Positions 27,453 to 34,740 of a stretch of DNA of 64,000 bases are shown here, piece after piece. The translations under genes were made by a program, and so were the position numbers. The stretch is from positions 4,960,001 to 5,024,000 of the forward strand of contig NZ_CP094534.1 of NCBI RefSeq assembly GCF_022811645.1, in the 5' to 3' direction. This DNA is from Hymenobacter monticola. Lineage in GTDB: Bacteria; Bacteroidota; Bacteroidia; Cytophagales; Hymenobacteraceae. A model generated the notes under the pieces. It searched no databases. It saw only the letters and a program-made list of their open reading frames with translations, and had not been told where the DNA came from. Numbering within the stretch: the stretch's first letter is position 1; each line of letters starts with the position of its first letter.

Positions 27453-30400
27453 TTAGTTTTTTACGATGCGGCGCACGGCGAATACCTCGCCCTGGCGCAC
27501 TTCGAGCACATACACACCGGCGGCCAGGGTGGCCGGCAGCAGCACTTGCTTGTCGGCGCCCAGCGTAGCCGGAGCCAGCACCAGGCGGCCGGCCAGGTCG
27601 CGCAGGGCCACCGTAGCGGCGCCCGTGGCGGGCAGGGTCACGGTCACGCGGTCGGTCGCGGGGTTCGGGAACACCGTGAGGCCGGGCATTTCCTGGCTAG
27701 CCGCCACAGCCGATACCAGGTTAAAGATGCCCGTGCTGGTGGCCGTGCCACCCGCCGTCACCACCGAAATCGGGCCGCTCACCGTGCCCGTGCCGCCGGG
27801 CACGGTGAAGGTGATGGTCGTGCCGTTCACCACCGTGAAGATGTTCACGATGAAGTTGCCGATGCGCACGGCCGTAGCACCCGTGAGGTTGGTGCCGGTC
27901 ACCGTCACAATGGTGCCAGGGCCACCCGTGGTGGGCGTGAAGCTCGTGATGGTGGGCGTGGCCGGAGCCGTGAAGTTCGAAATCGAGATGTCGTCGATGT
28001 TAATGCGCGAAGAGGTAGCGGTCGACGTGCTGGTGATGCGGAAACGCACGTTGCCAGCCTGGTTCACCGTGAAGGTGTAGGGCGTCAGCACGTTGGTGAG
28101 CGTCGTCGGCGCACCGGCCACGGCGGTGAAGGTGGTACCGCCGTCGGTCGATTTTTCCAGGATGAAGCTGGCGGCCGGGTCGTTACCGAAAGAACCGGCG
28201 TTCACGATAACCGTACCGGCGCCGTTCGGCTTGTCGAAGTCCATGCGGATGAAGCCCACGCGGATACGAGCCGACTTCAGGCCATTGGCGCGGTCGTTGA
28301 AGGCGTTGCCTAGGAGGGCGTCGGAGAAGGTCCAGGTGCCGCTGGCCAAGGTCACCGTGCCGGCGGCGTAGCCCGTTTTGGTGCCGGTTTCGAAGTCTTC
28401 GAAAGCGCCGGCCGTGGTCGGGTTGTTCACCGTAAGGGTGAAGGCGTTGGAAGTACCCGCCGCGTTCGTGACCGTAACGGGGAAAGAGCCGGCCGTAGTG
28501 AAGGCGCTGGTCGGAATCACGGCCTCAATAGTGGTGGCCGTGCTGGTGGTTTGAGCGTACGAAACGCCGTTGAAGTTCACGGTCGAGGTGGGCGTGAAGC
28601 CCGTGCCCGTAATCGTCACCGTGAGGGGGGCGCCGCCCACTACTTGCACGCCGGGCGTCAGTTGCGTAATGGTGGGCGTCACCGCAGCAGGCGTCACCGT
28701 GAAGGTGCCGGTGCTGGTGGCCGTGCCGCCGGGCGTGGTCACGGCAATGGTGCCGGAGGTGGCGCCGGTAGCCGGCACGGTGAAAGTGATAGTAGTAGCA
28801 TTCACCACGGTGAAGCTGCTGATGGCCACACCATTGAGCGTCACGGCGGTGGCGCCGGCGAAGTTGGTGCCGGTAATGGTGACGGTGGCGCCGGCCACGC
28901 CGCTGGTGGGCGTGAAGCTGGTGATGGTGGGCGCGGCCACGGCCGAAGTTACCGTGAAGGTGCTGGCGGCCGAGGTGCCACCGTTGGCAGCGGGGTTCAC
29001 CACCGTTACGTTATAAGTACCGGCCGTGGCAATGGCGCTGGCCGGCACCGCGGCCGTGAGCGAGGTAGCCGACACAAACGTGGTGGTCAGGGCCGTGGTG
29101 CCGATGTTCACCACCGAGCCCGACACGAAGCCGGTGCCGGTGACGGTGAGGGTGAAGGCCGCGCCGCCGGCCGTGGCCGTAGCCGGGCTCAGGCTGGTGA
29201 TGGTAGGCGCGGCTACGGGTGCCGATACCGTGAAGGTACCGGTGCTGGTTACGGTGCCGCCGGGCGTGGTCACGGCAATGGTGCCGCTGGTGGCGCCGGT
29301 TGCCGGCACAGTAAAGGTGATGGTGGTGGCATTCACTACAGTGAAGCCGCTGATGGCCACGCCGTTCAAGGTCACGGCCGTGGCGCCGGTCAGGTTGGTA
29401 CCCGTGATGGTCACGGTAGCACCTGCAGCGCCGCTGGTGGGCGTGAAGCTCGTGATAGTGGGCGCGGCTACCGCGGCAGCTACCGGGGCGAAGGCCGCGC
29501 CGCGGAAGGCGGTGCTGGAACCGGCCGTGGCGATAAACGCGGGAACGGTGGTGGTGCTGGGCGCGGCGTTATAGCCGGCGTTGTCGGTGAGCAGGGTGAA
29601 GCCGCCGTTGCCCGCTCCCACCAGCGTCACCGTGGTGCCGTTGGTTTGGCCATCGAGGCCGCGAATGACGGTACCGGTAATGACGCCGTTCAGGGTCCAG
29701 GTGCCGCCTACCAGGCTCCATTTCTGGATGCCGCCGCCGGCGGTAGTAGCGCCGTCATCGGCCACATATACTACGTCAACACCGGGTACCGTGGTGCTCA
29801 GGTCGGCAAAATAGAAAGCCAGTGGGCTGACGCCCACGGTGGAGGAAGTCGTGCCCGGAAAGCCGGGCAGCAGCGTGGCCGTTTGGCCCGCGGTAGTGGG
29901 CAAGCCCGTACCCACCTGGCTAAGGCCGATGTAGGGCGAAGAGCCGCTGCTGATGTAGAGGTTGCCGCCAAACGTATTGACGTAGCGTAGGTTGCTGGGC
30001 GTGGTGCTGATGGAAACCGTGGTGCCGGACGTGCCGCCGGGGTTAGCAAACGGCACGTAGCGCACGCCACCGCCCGAACCGGCCGTGTAGAATGCCGTGC
30101 CATCGACTGTTGTCGCCGAACGGAGGTTATTGCCGCTGTAAGCATCGTCGATGCGGGTGCTGGTGTCAACGGTGCCATCGGCGGCAATGCGGCCAACGAT
30201 GCGGTTGTTGGTGGCCGAAGCCGTGGCCGCCACGCCGGTCGTGCCTACTGCCACGTCGTAGCCAGTTACTACCAAGTAGGCGCCGTTGGCCGAGCGCGTC
30301 ATCCCGCCGTCGGTGCTCGACGAGCCGGACACGGTCAGGATGCGGTTGTTGCCTGCTACGGCCGTGGGCAAGGGAATGGTTTGCACCAGCACCCCGGCCG

Positions 30401-30578
30401 GGGTGTACTCCTGCAAATAAGCAGGCGTAGCCGCCGTGGAGAGCGAGCCCGAGCCATCGCCTACCCGCAACACCACAATGTTGCCGGGGGTGAACGGCGC
30501 GGCCGAGCCCACCAAGGGCCACAGGCACGCCAGAAACATCAGGCACTTGAGCAGCCTGGCAGCGAAGAATTGCTTCAT
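27453..30578 (-). CDS. T9SS-secreted multidomain protein with IPT/TIG repeats
   Basis: 1041 residues from the ATG at 30578, which opens a signal peptide (MKQFFAARLLKCLMFLACLW). Residues about 25-365 form repeated short strands like a beta-propeller. IPT/TIG Ig-like repeats follow at about 370-450, 450-540, 540-625 and 625-715 (typical core TITSFTPTSGAAGATVTITG). Residues 720-870 look like a jelly-roll adhesion or carbohydrate-binding domain (FEDFETGTKTGYAAGTV), then a further IPT repeat lies at 875-960. The last 75 residues (LTVFPNPATDRVTVTLPATG ending RRIVKN) are a type A Por sorting domain, so the protein should be exported by the type IX system and held at the surface or released. Likely adhesin or polymer-binding; substrate unknown. 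Confidence 0.88.
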   Translation of the reverse strand: MKQFFAARLLKCLMFLACLWPLVGSAAPFTPGNIVVLRVGDGSGSLSTAATPAYLQEYTPAGVLVQTIPLPTAVAGNNRILTVSGSSSTDGGMTRSANGAYLVVTGYDVAVGTTGVAATASATNNRIVGRIAADGTVDTSTRIDDAYSGNNLRSATTVDGTAFYTAGSGGGVRYVPFANPGGTSGTTVSISTTPSNLRYVNTFGGNLYISSGSSPYIGLSQVGTGLPTTAGQTATLLPGFPGTTSSTVGVSPLAFYFADLSTTVPGVDVVYVADDGATTAGGGIQKWSLVGGTWTLNGVITGTVIRGLDGQTNGTTVTLVGAGNGGFTLLTDNAGYNAAPSTTTVPAFIATAGSSTAFRGAAFAPVAAAVAAPTITSFTPTSGAAGATVTITGTNLTGATAVTLNGVAISGFTVVNATTITFTVPATGATSGTIAVTTPGGTVTSTGTFTVSAPVAAPTITSLSPATATAGGAAFTLTVTGTGFVSGSVVNIGTTALTTTFVSATSLTAAVPASAIATAGTYNVTVVNPAANGGTSAASTFTVTSAVAAPTITSFTPTSGVAGATVTITGTNFAGATAVTLNGVAISSFTVVNATTITFTVPATGATSGTIAVTTPGGTATSTGTFTVTPAAVTPTITQLTPGVQVVGGAPLTVTITGTGFTPTSTVNFNGVSYAQTTSTATTIEAVIPTSAFTTAGSFPVTVTNAAGTSNAFTLTVNNPTTAGAFEDFETGTKTGYAAGTVTLASGTWTFSDALLGNAFNDRANGLKSARIRVGFIRMDFDKPNGAGTVIVNAGSFGNDPAASFILEKSTDGGTTFTAVAGAPTTLTNVLTPYTFTVNQAGNVRFRITSTSTATSSRINIDDISISNFTAPATPTITSFTPTTGGPGTIVTVTGTNLTGATAVRIGNFIVNIFTVVNGTTITFTVPGGTGTVSGPISVVTAGGTATSTGIFNLVSAVAASQEMPGLTVFPNPATDRVTVTLPATGAATVALRDLAGRLVLAPATLGADKQVLLPATLAAGVYVLEVRQGEVFAVRRIVKN

Positions 30579-30646
30579 ACAGAAGGAGTAAAAGTGAACG
30601 AAAATAAAAAGATGAAGAAGTGATGAAAAGGCGGAGTCACCTTGCG

Positions 30647-30654
30647 CAAAGGTA
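30647..30654 (-). promoter_or_regulatory. Candidate -7 promoter box TACCTTTG for IPT-repeat gene
   Basis: On the minus strand the sequence is TACCTTTG, matching the Bacteroidota sigma-A box TAnnTTTG, about 70 bp upstream of the ATG at 30578. I see no strong -33 TTG at the usual spacing. Confidence 0.5.
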
Positions 30655-30720
30655 AGCCGGCGCGTCGGGTGAAAGGTTACGGAATAATGACCCTGCGAGG
30701 GGCCCAATGGTTGCCAGGCG

Positions 30721-31572
30721 TTATTCCCACAGCGGGTAATGCTCCAGGTGCACTTCCTGCTCAAAGAAAATGCGCGTGCTTTCCTCAAACGAGCGGGTGA
30801 AGTCCGATACGTAGAAATGGTGCGCGGGTGGTGTGGCCGCCGCGGGCGCCAGCAGGCCGCGGGCCGCCAGGTAAGCTTCGGCTTCGGCCGCCACCACATC
30901 GGAAGCGTCCAGCACATCCACCCGGCCGGCGTAGTAGGCCGCAATCTGCTCCTTGATAAGGGGGTAGTGCGTGCAGGCCAGCACCAAGGCGTCGATGTCG
31001 GCTAGCGTGGCGTGGCTGAGGTAGGTGCCGATGATGTCGTCGGAGATGGAATTTCGGAAAAAGCCTTCCTCAATCATAGGCGCCAGCAGGGGCGTGGCCA
31101 GCGAGTGCAGGTCGACGCCCGCGTCGAGGTCGTCGACCTTTTTCTTGTACACGTTGGAGTTCACTGTCTGCTTCGTGCCGATGAGGCCCACCCGGCGGCC
31201 GGCGTAGGCGCGGCCCAAGTGCGCCACAATGGGGTCGATGGCGCTCAACACCTTGGCCTTGCTGCCCACGTATTCGCGCACCAGCTCGTAGGCCGCGGCC
31301 GAGGCCGAGTTGCAGGCAATGACAATCAACTTGCAGTTTTGCCGCAGCAGCAAGTCGCATATTTTGATGGAGTAGGCCTGAATGGCGGCCGTGCTTTTGT
31401 CGCCGTAGGGCAGGTGGGCCGTGTCGCCGAAGTACACGATGCGCTCGTGGGGCAGGCGCCGGGCCACGGCCCGCGCCACCGTGAGGCCGCCAATGCCGGA
31501 ATCGAACATGCCAATGGGCCGGGTGGCCAGCGCGGCCGCAGCGGCGGGCACGGGAGCAGCAGCAGTAGTCAT
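30721..31572 (-). CDS. murI: Glutamate racemase
   Basis: 283 residues. MurI motifs are complete: IGMFDSGIGGLTVARAV, YFGDTAHLPYGDKS, the first catalytic cysteine Cys87 in IACNSAS and the second Cys200 in ACTHYPL. The enzyme makes D-glutamate for peptidoglycan in the cytosol. The first 17 residues are an Ala/Pro-rich extension before the fold. The ATG at 31572 is only 4 bp downstream of a TACCTTTG promoter box, so the transcript may begin at or very near the start codon. Confidence 0.95.
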   Translation of the reverse strand: MTTAAAPVPAAAAALATRPIGMFDSGIGGLTVARAVARRLPHERIVYFGDTAHLPYGDKSTAAIQAYSIKICDLLLRQNCKLIVIACNSASAAAYELVREYVGSKAKVLSAIDPIVAHLGRAYAGRRVGLIGTKQTVNSNVYKKKVDDLDAGVDLHSLATPLLAPMIEEGFFRNSISDDIIGTYLSHATLADIDALVLACTHYPLIKEQIAAYYAGRVDVLDASDVVAAEAEAYLAARGLLAPAAATPPAHHFYVSDFTRSFEESTRIFFEQEVHLEHYPLWE

Positions 31573-31576
31573 AAGG

Positions 31577-31584
31577 CAAAGGTA
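31577..31584 (-). promoter_or_regulatory. Candidate -7 promoter box TACCTTTG for murI
   Basis: The minus-strand sequence is TACCTTTG, ending 4 bp before the murI ATG. If used, transcription would start at about the start codon, giving a leaderless or nearly leaderless mRNA. Confidence 0.5.
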
Positions 31585-31699
31585 GCCCGCGGCGCCGGCT
31601 GGCTATGTGCTGCATTAGCGCCACGTCCTTCGCGGAATGTTCCTACTTATTTGAAAAGCTTGCTATATTTCCGCCTCCATCACGCTCAAATAATTTGCC

Positions 31700-31927
31700 A
31701 TGAGCACCATTTTGGCCGAAATTGACCACGCCTTGGCCGCTCACGACGCCCGCCTGGGCCGTCCCGTGGCCATCTACCTCGGCGAGCGCAAGCTTACCCA
31801 ACTCACCCTCGACGCAGCCCGCGCGCCCCTGCCCGAGCTCAGCACCGACGCCGGCCGCCCCCGCGCCTACCGCCACCTGGAGCTGCTGCGCGACGAAGTG
31901 AACCTAGACGGCGTGCGGGTGATATGA
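31700..31927 (+). CDS. Small hypothetical protein
   Basis: 75 residues from ATG 31700 (MSTILAEIDHALAAHDARLG). No signal peptide, TM segment or known motif. The composition (acidic N-terminal helix, then KLTQLTLDAARAPLPELSTD, then short C-terminal strand) and codon use fit a real small gene, transcribed divergently from murI. Not recognised; function unknown. Confidence 0.55.
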   Translation: MSTILAEIDHALAAHDARLGRPVAIYLGERKLTQLTLDAARAPLPELSTDAGRPRAYRHLELLRDEVNLDGVRVI

Positions 31928-32001
31928 TGTTAGGGTGCGAGGGCATGAGGGTAAGAGTTTTTTTTCTCCTCACTCCCTCCTACCCCCACAACCCTCCTAC
32001 C

Positions 32002-32700
32002 CTATTGCAGCACCGGTTGCAGCACCGCCCATACGGTGCGCGCCACAATGCGGTGCCCGGCGGGCGTGGGATGAATGCCGTCGGCTTGGTTGAGCGTCCG
32101 GTCGCCGCCCACGCCTTCGAGCAGGAAGGGAATGAGAACGAGCTTGTTTTTGGTGGCCATTTCCTGGTAGATGGCTTTGAAGTCGTTGGCGTAGGCCTGG
32201 CCCATGTTCGGGGGAATCTGCATGCCGGCCAATACAATTTGGGCTTGTGGGCTGCGGCGGCGCACCGTGTCGATGATGCCTTGCAGGTTTTCGCGGGTGG
32301 CCGCGAGGGGCAGACCGCGCAGGCCGTCGTTGCCGCCCAGCTCCAGCACGAACACGTCGACGGACTGGCGCAGAATCCAGCCCACGCGGCTGCGGCCGCC
32401 GGCGGTGGTTTCGCCGCTCAGGCCGGCGTTGATGACTTCGTAGTTAAGTTTGAGCGAGTCGATTTTGTCGCCAATCAGGGCCGGAAAGGCCTCGTCGGGC
32501 TCCACGCCGTAGCCGGCGGTGAGGCTATTACCGAAGAAGAGCAGGCGCTTCTTGCCGGTGCTGGCACCGGGCTTATTGCCCGCGGCGGGCTTGGCCGAAG
32601 TAGCTTCCGGGGCCTTCGCCGTTTCGGAAGACGAGTTGGAATTGCAGGCAGTGAAAGCCAGCGCCAGCAGGCCGGCGAAGGTGAGGCGAACGAGACGCAT
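32002..32700 (-). CDS. SGNH/GDSL esterase lipoprotein, TesA-like
   Basis: 232 residues. The ATG at 32700 gives a lipoprotein signal (RLTFAGLLALAFTAC, cysteine about residue 19), so it should be anchored in the outer or inner membrane. SGNH blocks are visible: block I FFGNSLTAGYGVE (Ser), block II INAGLSGETTAGG (Gly), block III ELGGNDGLRG (Asn) and block V DGIHPTPAGH (Asp, His). This pattern matches the TesA/arylesterase family (thioesterase/lysophospholipase). It is divergent from a YbbA-like ABC ATPase gene, the same arrangement as tesA-ybbA-ybbP in E. coli. A 19-residue Ala/Ser/Lys-rich linker follows the cysteine. Confidence 0.9.
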   Translation of the reverse strand: MRLVRLTFAGLLALAFTACNSNSSSETAKAPEATSAKPAAGNKPGASTGKKRLLFFGNSLTAGYGVEPDEAFPALIGDKIDSLKLNYEVINAGLSGETTAGGRSRVGWILRQSVDVFVLELGGNDGLRGLPLAATRENLQGIIDTVRRRSPQAQIVLAGMQIPPNMGQAYANDFKAIYQEMATKNKLVLIPFLLEGVGGDRTLNQADGIHPTPAGHRIVARTVWAVLQPVLQ

Positions 32701-32817
32701 GGAAGAAGTTTTGGGCACGAAAGCGGAAAGCCGGAAAACATCGGGAAGGTTTTCGCGTCTTTGGTAACGAACGACGGGCGGGGTGGTTGTGGGGTAGCGT
32801 CGAAACAAAACCTAAGG

Positions 32818-32946
32818 GTCATGCCAAGCGCCGCCGAGGCATCTCGCTCGAAGCGTTCTGACGTGGCGCCTCACGCCCGACCCCTCTCCCAAAGGAGCGG
32901 GGAGCCTGACGAGGCATGTAAAATGCCTCGGCGGCACTCGGCATGA
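32818..32946. repeat. Palindromic repeat, diverged GTCATGCTGAGC family (copy D)
   Basis: GGTCATGCCAAGCGCCGCCG on the left and GCGGCACTCGGCATGAC on the right, with GAGGCATCTCG near AAATGCCTCGGCG as inner arms. It lies in the divergent promoter region between the esterase and ABC ATPase genes. Confidence 0.7.
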
Positions 32947-32996
32947 CGGCCTTTTCCCTCCTGCCCCCATACCCTCCTTCCCTCCTCCCCCAGTAA

Positions 32997-33677
32997 ATGT
33001 CCATCCTCCGCGTCGACAACCTCACCAAAACCTACCCCAGCGGCGGCCAGCCCCTCACGGTGCTGCACGCCGTCAGCTTCGACCTCCAGGCCGGCGACAC
33101 CTTTGCCATCGTCGGCCCTTCGGGCTCGGGCAAAACCACGCTGCTGGGCCTGTGCGCCGGCCTCGACCGCGCCACTTCGGGCAGCGTGTGGCTCAACGGC
33201 ATTCAGCTTGATAAGCTGAGCGAGGACCAACGCGCCGCCGTGCGCAACGAGCACGTGGGCTTCATCTTCCAGAACTTCCAGCTCCTGCCCACCCTCACGG
33301 CCCTCGAAAATGTGCTGGTGCCGTTGGAACTGCGCGGGCAGCGCGGCACCGCCCAAACGGCCCGGGAGCTGCTCGACCGCGTGGGCCTGGCCGGGCGGGC
33401 AGGCCACTACCCGGCCCAGCTTTCGGGCGGCGAGCAGCAGCGCGTGAGCCTGGCCCGCGCCTTCGCCAACCGCCCCGCCCTACTCTTCGCCGACGAGCCC
33501 ACCGGCAACCTCGACCCCGACACCAGCGAGCGGGTGGTGAACCTGCTCTTCGAGTTGAACCGTGAAGCCGGCACCACGCTGGTGCTCGTGACGCACGACA
33601 TGGAACTGGCCGCCAAGACGCAACGGACGCTGCGGCTGCGCGGTGGCAAGGTGGTGGAGGCTAATGTTTCTGTTTAG
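32997..33677 (+). CDS. ybbA: ABC transporter ATP-binding protein, YbbA/LolD-like
   Basis: 226 residues, with Walker A G40PSGSGKTT, Q-loop in FIFQNFQLLPTLTALENV, signature LSGGEQQR, Walker B LLFADEPTGNLD and H-loop VTHDME. Length and motifs match the MacB/LolD/YbbA ATPase group. In E. coli YbbA pairs with the permease YbbP. The matching permease gene here starts about 1.06 kb downstream on the same strand, beyond an opposite-strand gene whose last 17 bp overlap this gene's 3' end. Which substrate it moves is not known; a role in the envelope is likely. Confidence 0.9.
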   Translation: MSILRVDNLTKTYPSGGQPLTVLHAVSFDLQAGDTFAIVGPSGSGKTTLLGLCAGLDRATSGSVWLNGIQLDKLSEDQRAAVRNEHVGFIFQNFQLLPTLTALENVLVPLELRGQRGTAQTARELLDRVGLAGRAGHYPAQLSGGEQQRVSLARAFANRPALLFADEPTGNLDPDTSERVVNLLFELNREAGTTLVLVTHDMELAAKTQRTLRLRGGKVVEANVSV

Positions 33678-34674
33678 CTGGCAAGTTGCTTTCGCTGCTA
33701 TCATGGGACCCAAGCTTGCTGCCCCTTGGTCTTCTTGCTGGCAAAGCAGGTTTTTTGTAAGGCACGACTCGGGCATTGCTTCGCCAAGAGAGATATTCCA
33801 GCGAGCTAAATCGAAGTTCTGCCCTACGATTTAGCTGCCGCTCTTCAGGTGAATAATTATAAGACACTGGACGCTGGCCACCATAGCTTACCATAAACAA
33901 TTTGTTGGCAGGAATTCCATGATTTGCCAAATAAGCACACGTTGCTTTCGCTCGCTCCCAGCCTATTCCTGTTAGATATTGCTCGCGCTTAAAGTGTCCA
34001 AGCGGAACCTCGGATGGCTCGGCATGCCCTGACACCAGCACAATAGCCCCATCAACTTTCATCTGCCGAAAGTATCCGATGAACTCCGCTATTTGCGTCA
34101 ATGAATTCGACCGTAAAGCAGAACGATTGGTATCGAAATAAATAATACGGGACATGAAATCATCGCTGCAACAATCATCAATATAGGTAGTGTAAAAATC
34201 CTTGACGAGAAAACTAGAATCGCCAAGCACCCCGGGTGGTGCATACTGCTGAATTTCTACTTTGCGTCCGTCTTTATTTAGCGCGACTTCATAAATATGG
34301 CCGGCGTTCAGGTCGATTTTATAGGCCCCTTCTGGTCCAGTTAGAACGCGAAAAACCCCTTCAACTGCGTTAGGATATGTATCCCGGAAAATCAATTCCA
34401 TGCCTGGAACTATAGTTGAGCTGTCTTTGATGCTGAACACTTTTCCCCGCACGGTAATAGGCCGCTCCGTTTTTGCTTCAGCAACTACGGACGCAGGGAT
34501 GCTATTGGTGACAGGCACTGTTGGCCTAATTGCCTGACAGGCCTGCAAACCCACCATACCCAGCATCAGAACGAGCGACAAGAAGTTCCACCAGCCACAG
34601 TGGATGCCAGGTTTTTCACTATTTCCGCTACTTGGCGCGGTAAAGAGGCGTAAACAACGGTTCGGGGCTAACAT
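33661..34674 (-). CDS. OmpA-domain lipoprotein, inserted between ybbA and ybbP
   Basis: 337 residues. A hydrophobic segment LSLVLMLGMVGLQAC with a lipobox cysteine (about residue 46) suggests a lipoprotein, although the N-region before it is unusually long, so a start at an inner Met is possible. After a carboxypeptidase-regulatory-like stretch (VRGKVFSIKDSSTIVPGMEL) comes an OmpA-like C-terminal domain: IIYFDTNRSALRSNSLTQIA, VLVSGHAEPSE, RAKATCAYLANHGIPANKL, SPEERQLNRRAELR. It should bind peptidoglycan. The gene is clearly AT-richer than its neighbours, faces against them, and ends inside the 3' end of ybbA by 17 bp, all suggesting later insertion. Confidence 0.85.
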   Translation of the reverse strand: MLAPNRCLRLFTAPSSGNSEKPGIHCGWWNFLSLVLMLGMVGLQACQAIRPTVPVTNSIPASVVAEAKTERPITVRGKVFSIKDSSTIVPGMELIFRDTYPNAVEGVFRVLTGPEGAYKIDLNAGHIYEVALNKDGRKVEIQQYAPPGVLGDSSFLVKDFYTTYIDDCCSDDFMSRIIYFDTNRSALRSNSLTQIAEFIGYFRQMKVDGAIVLVSGHAEPSEVPLGHFKREQYLTGIGWERAKATCAYLANHGIPANKLFMVSYGGQRPVSYNYSPEERQLNRRAELRFSSLEYLSWRSNARVVPYKKPALPARRPRGSKLGSHDSSESNLPAKQKH

Positions 34675-34740
34675 GGCGAGGAAGTGTATTTCGCAAGATG
34701 CATCGCCGAACAGTAAAGTGCATCGGCCGCTTATTCGTCT

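Noticed and set aside
28600..29500. Possible CRISPR-like direct repeats
   Set aside because: The repeats are about 240 bp, in frame and encode IPT domains; there are no short repeats with unique spacers.
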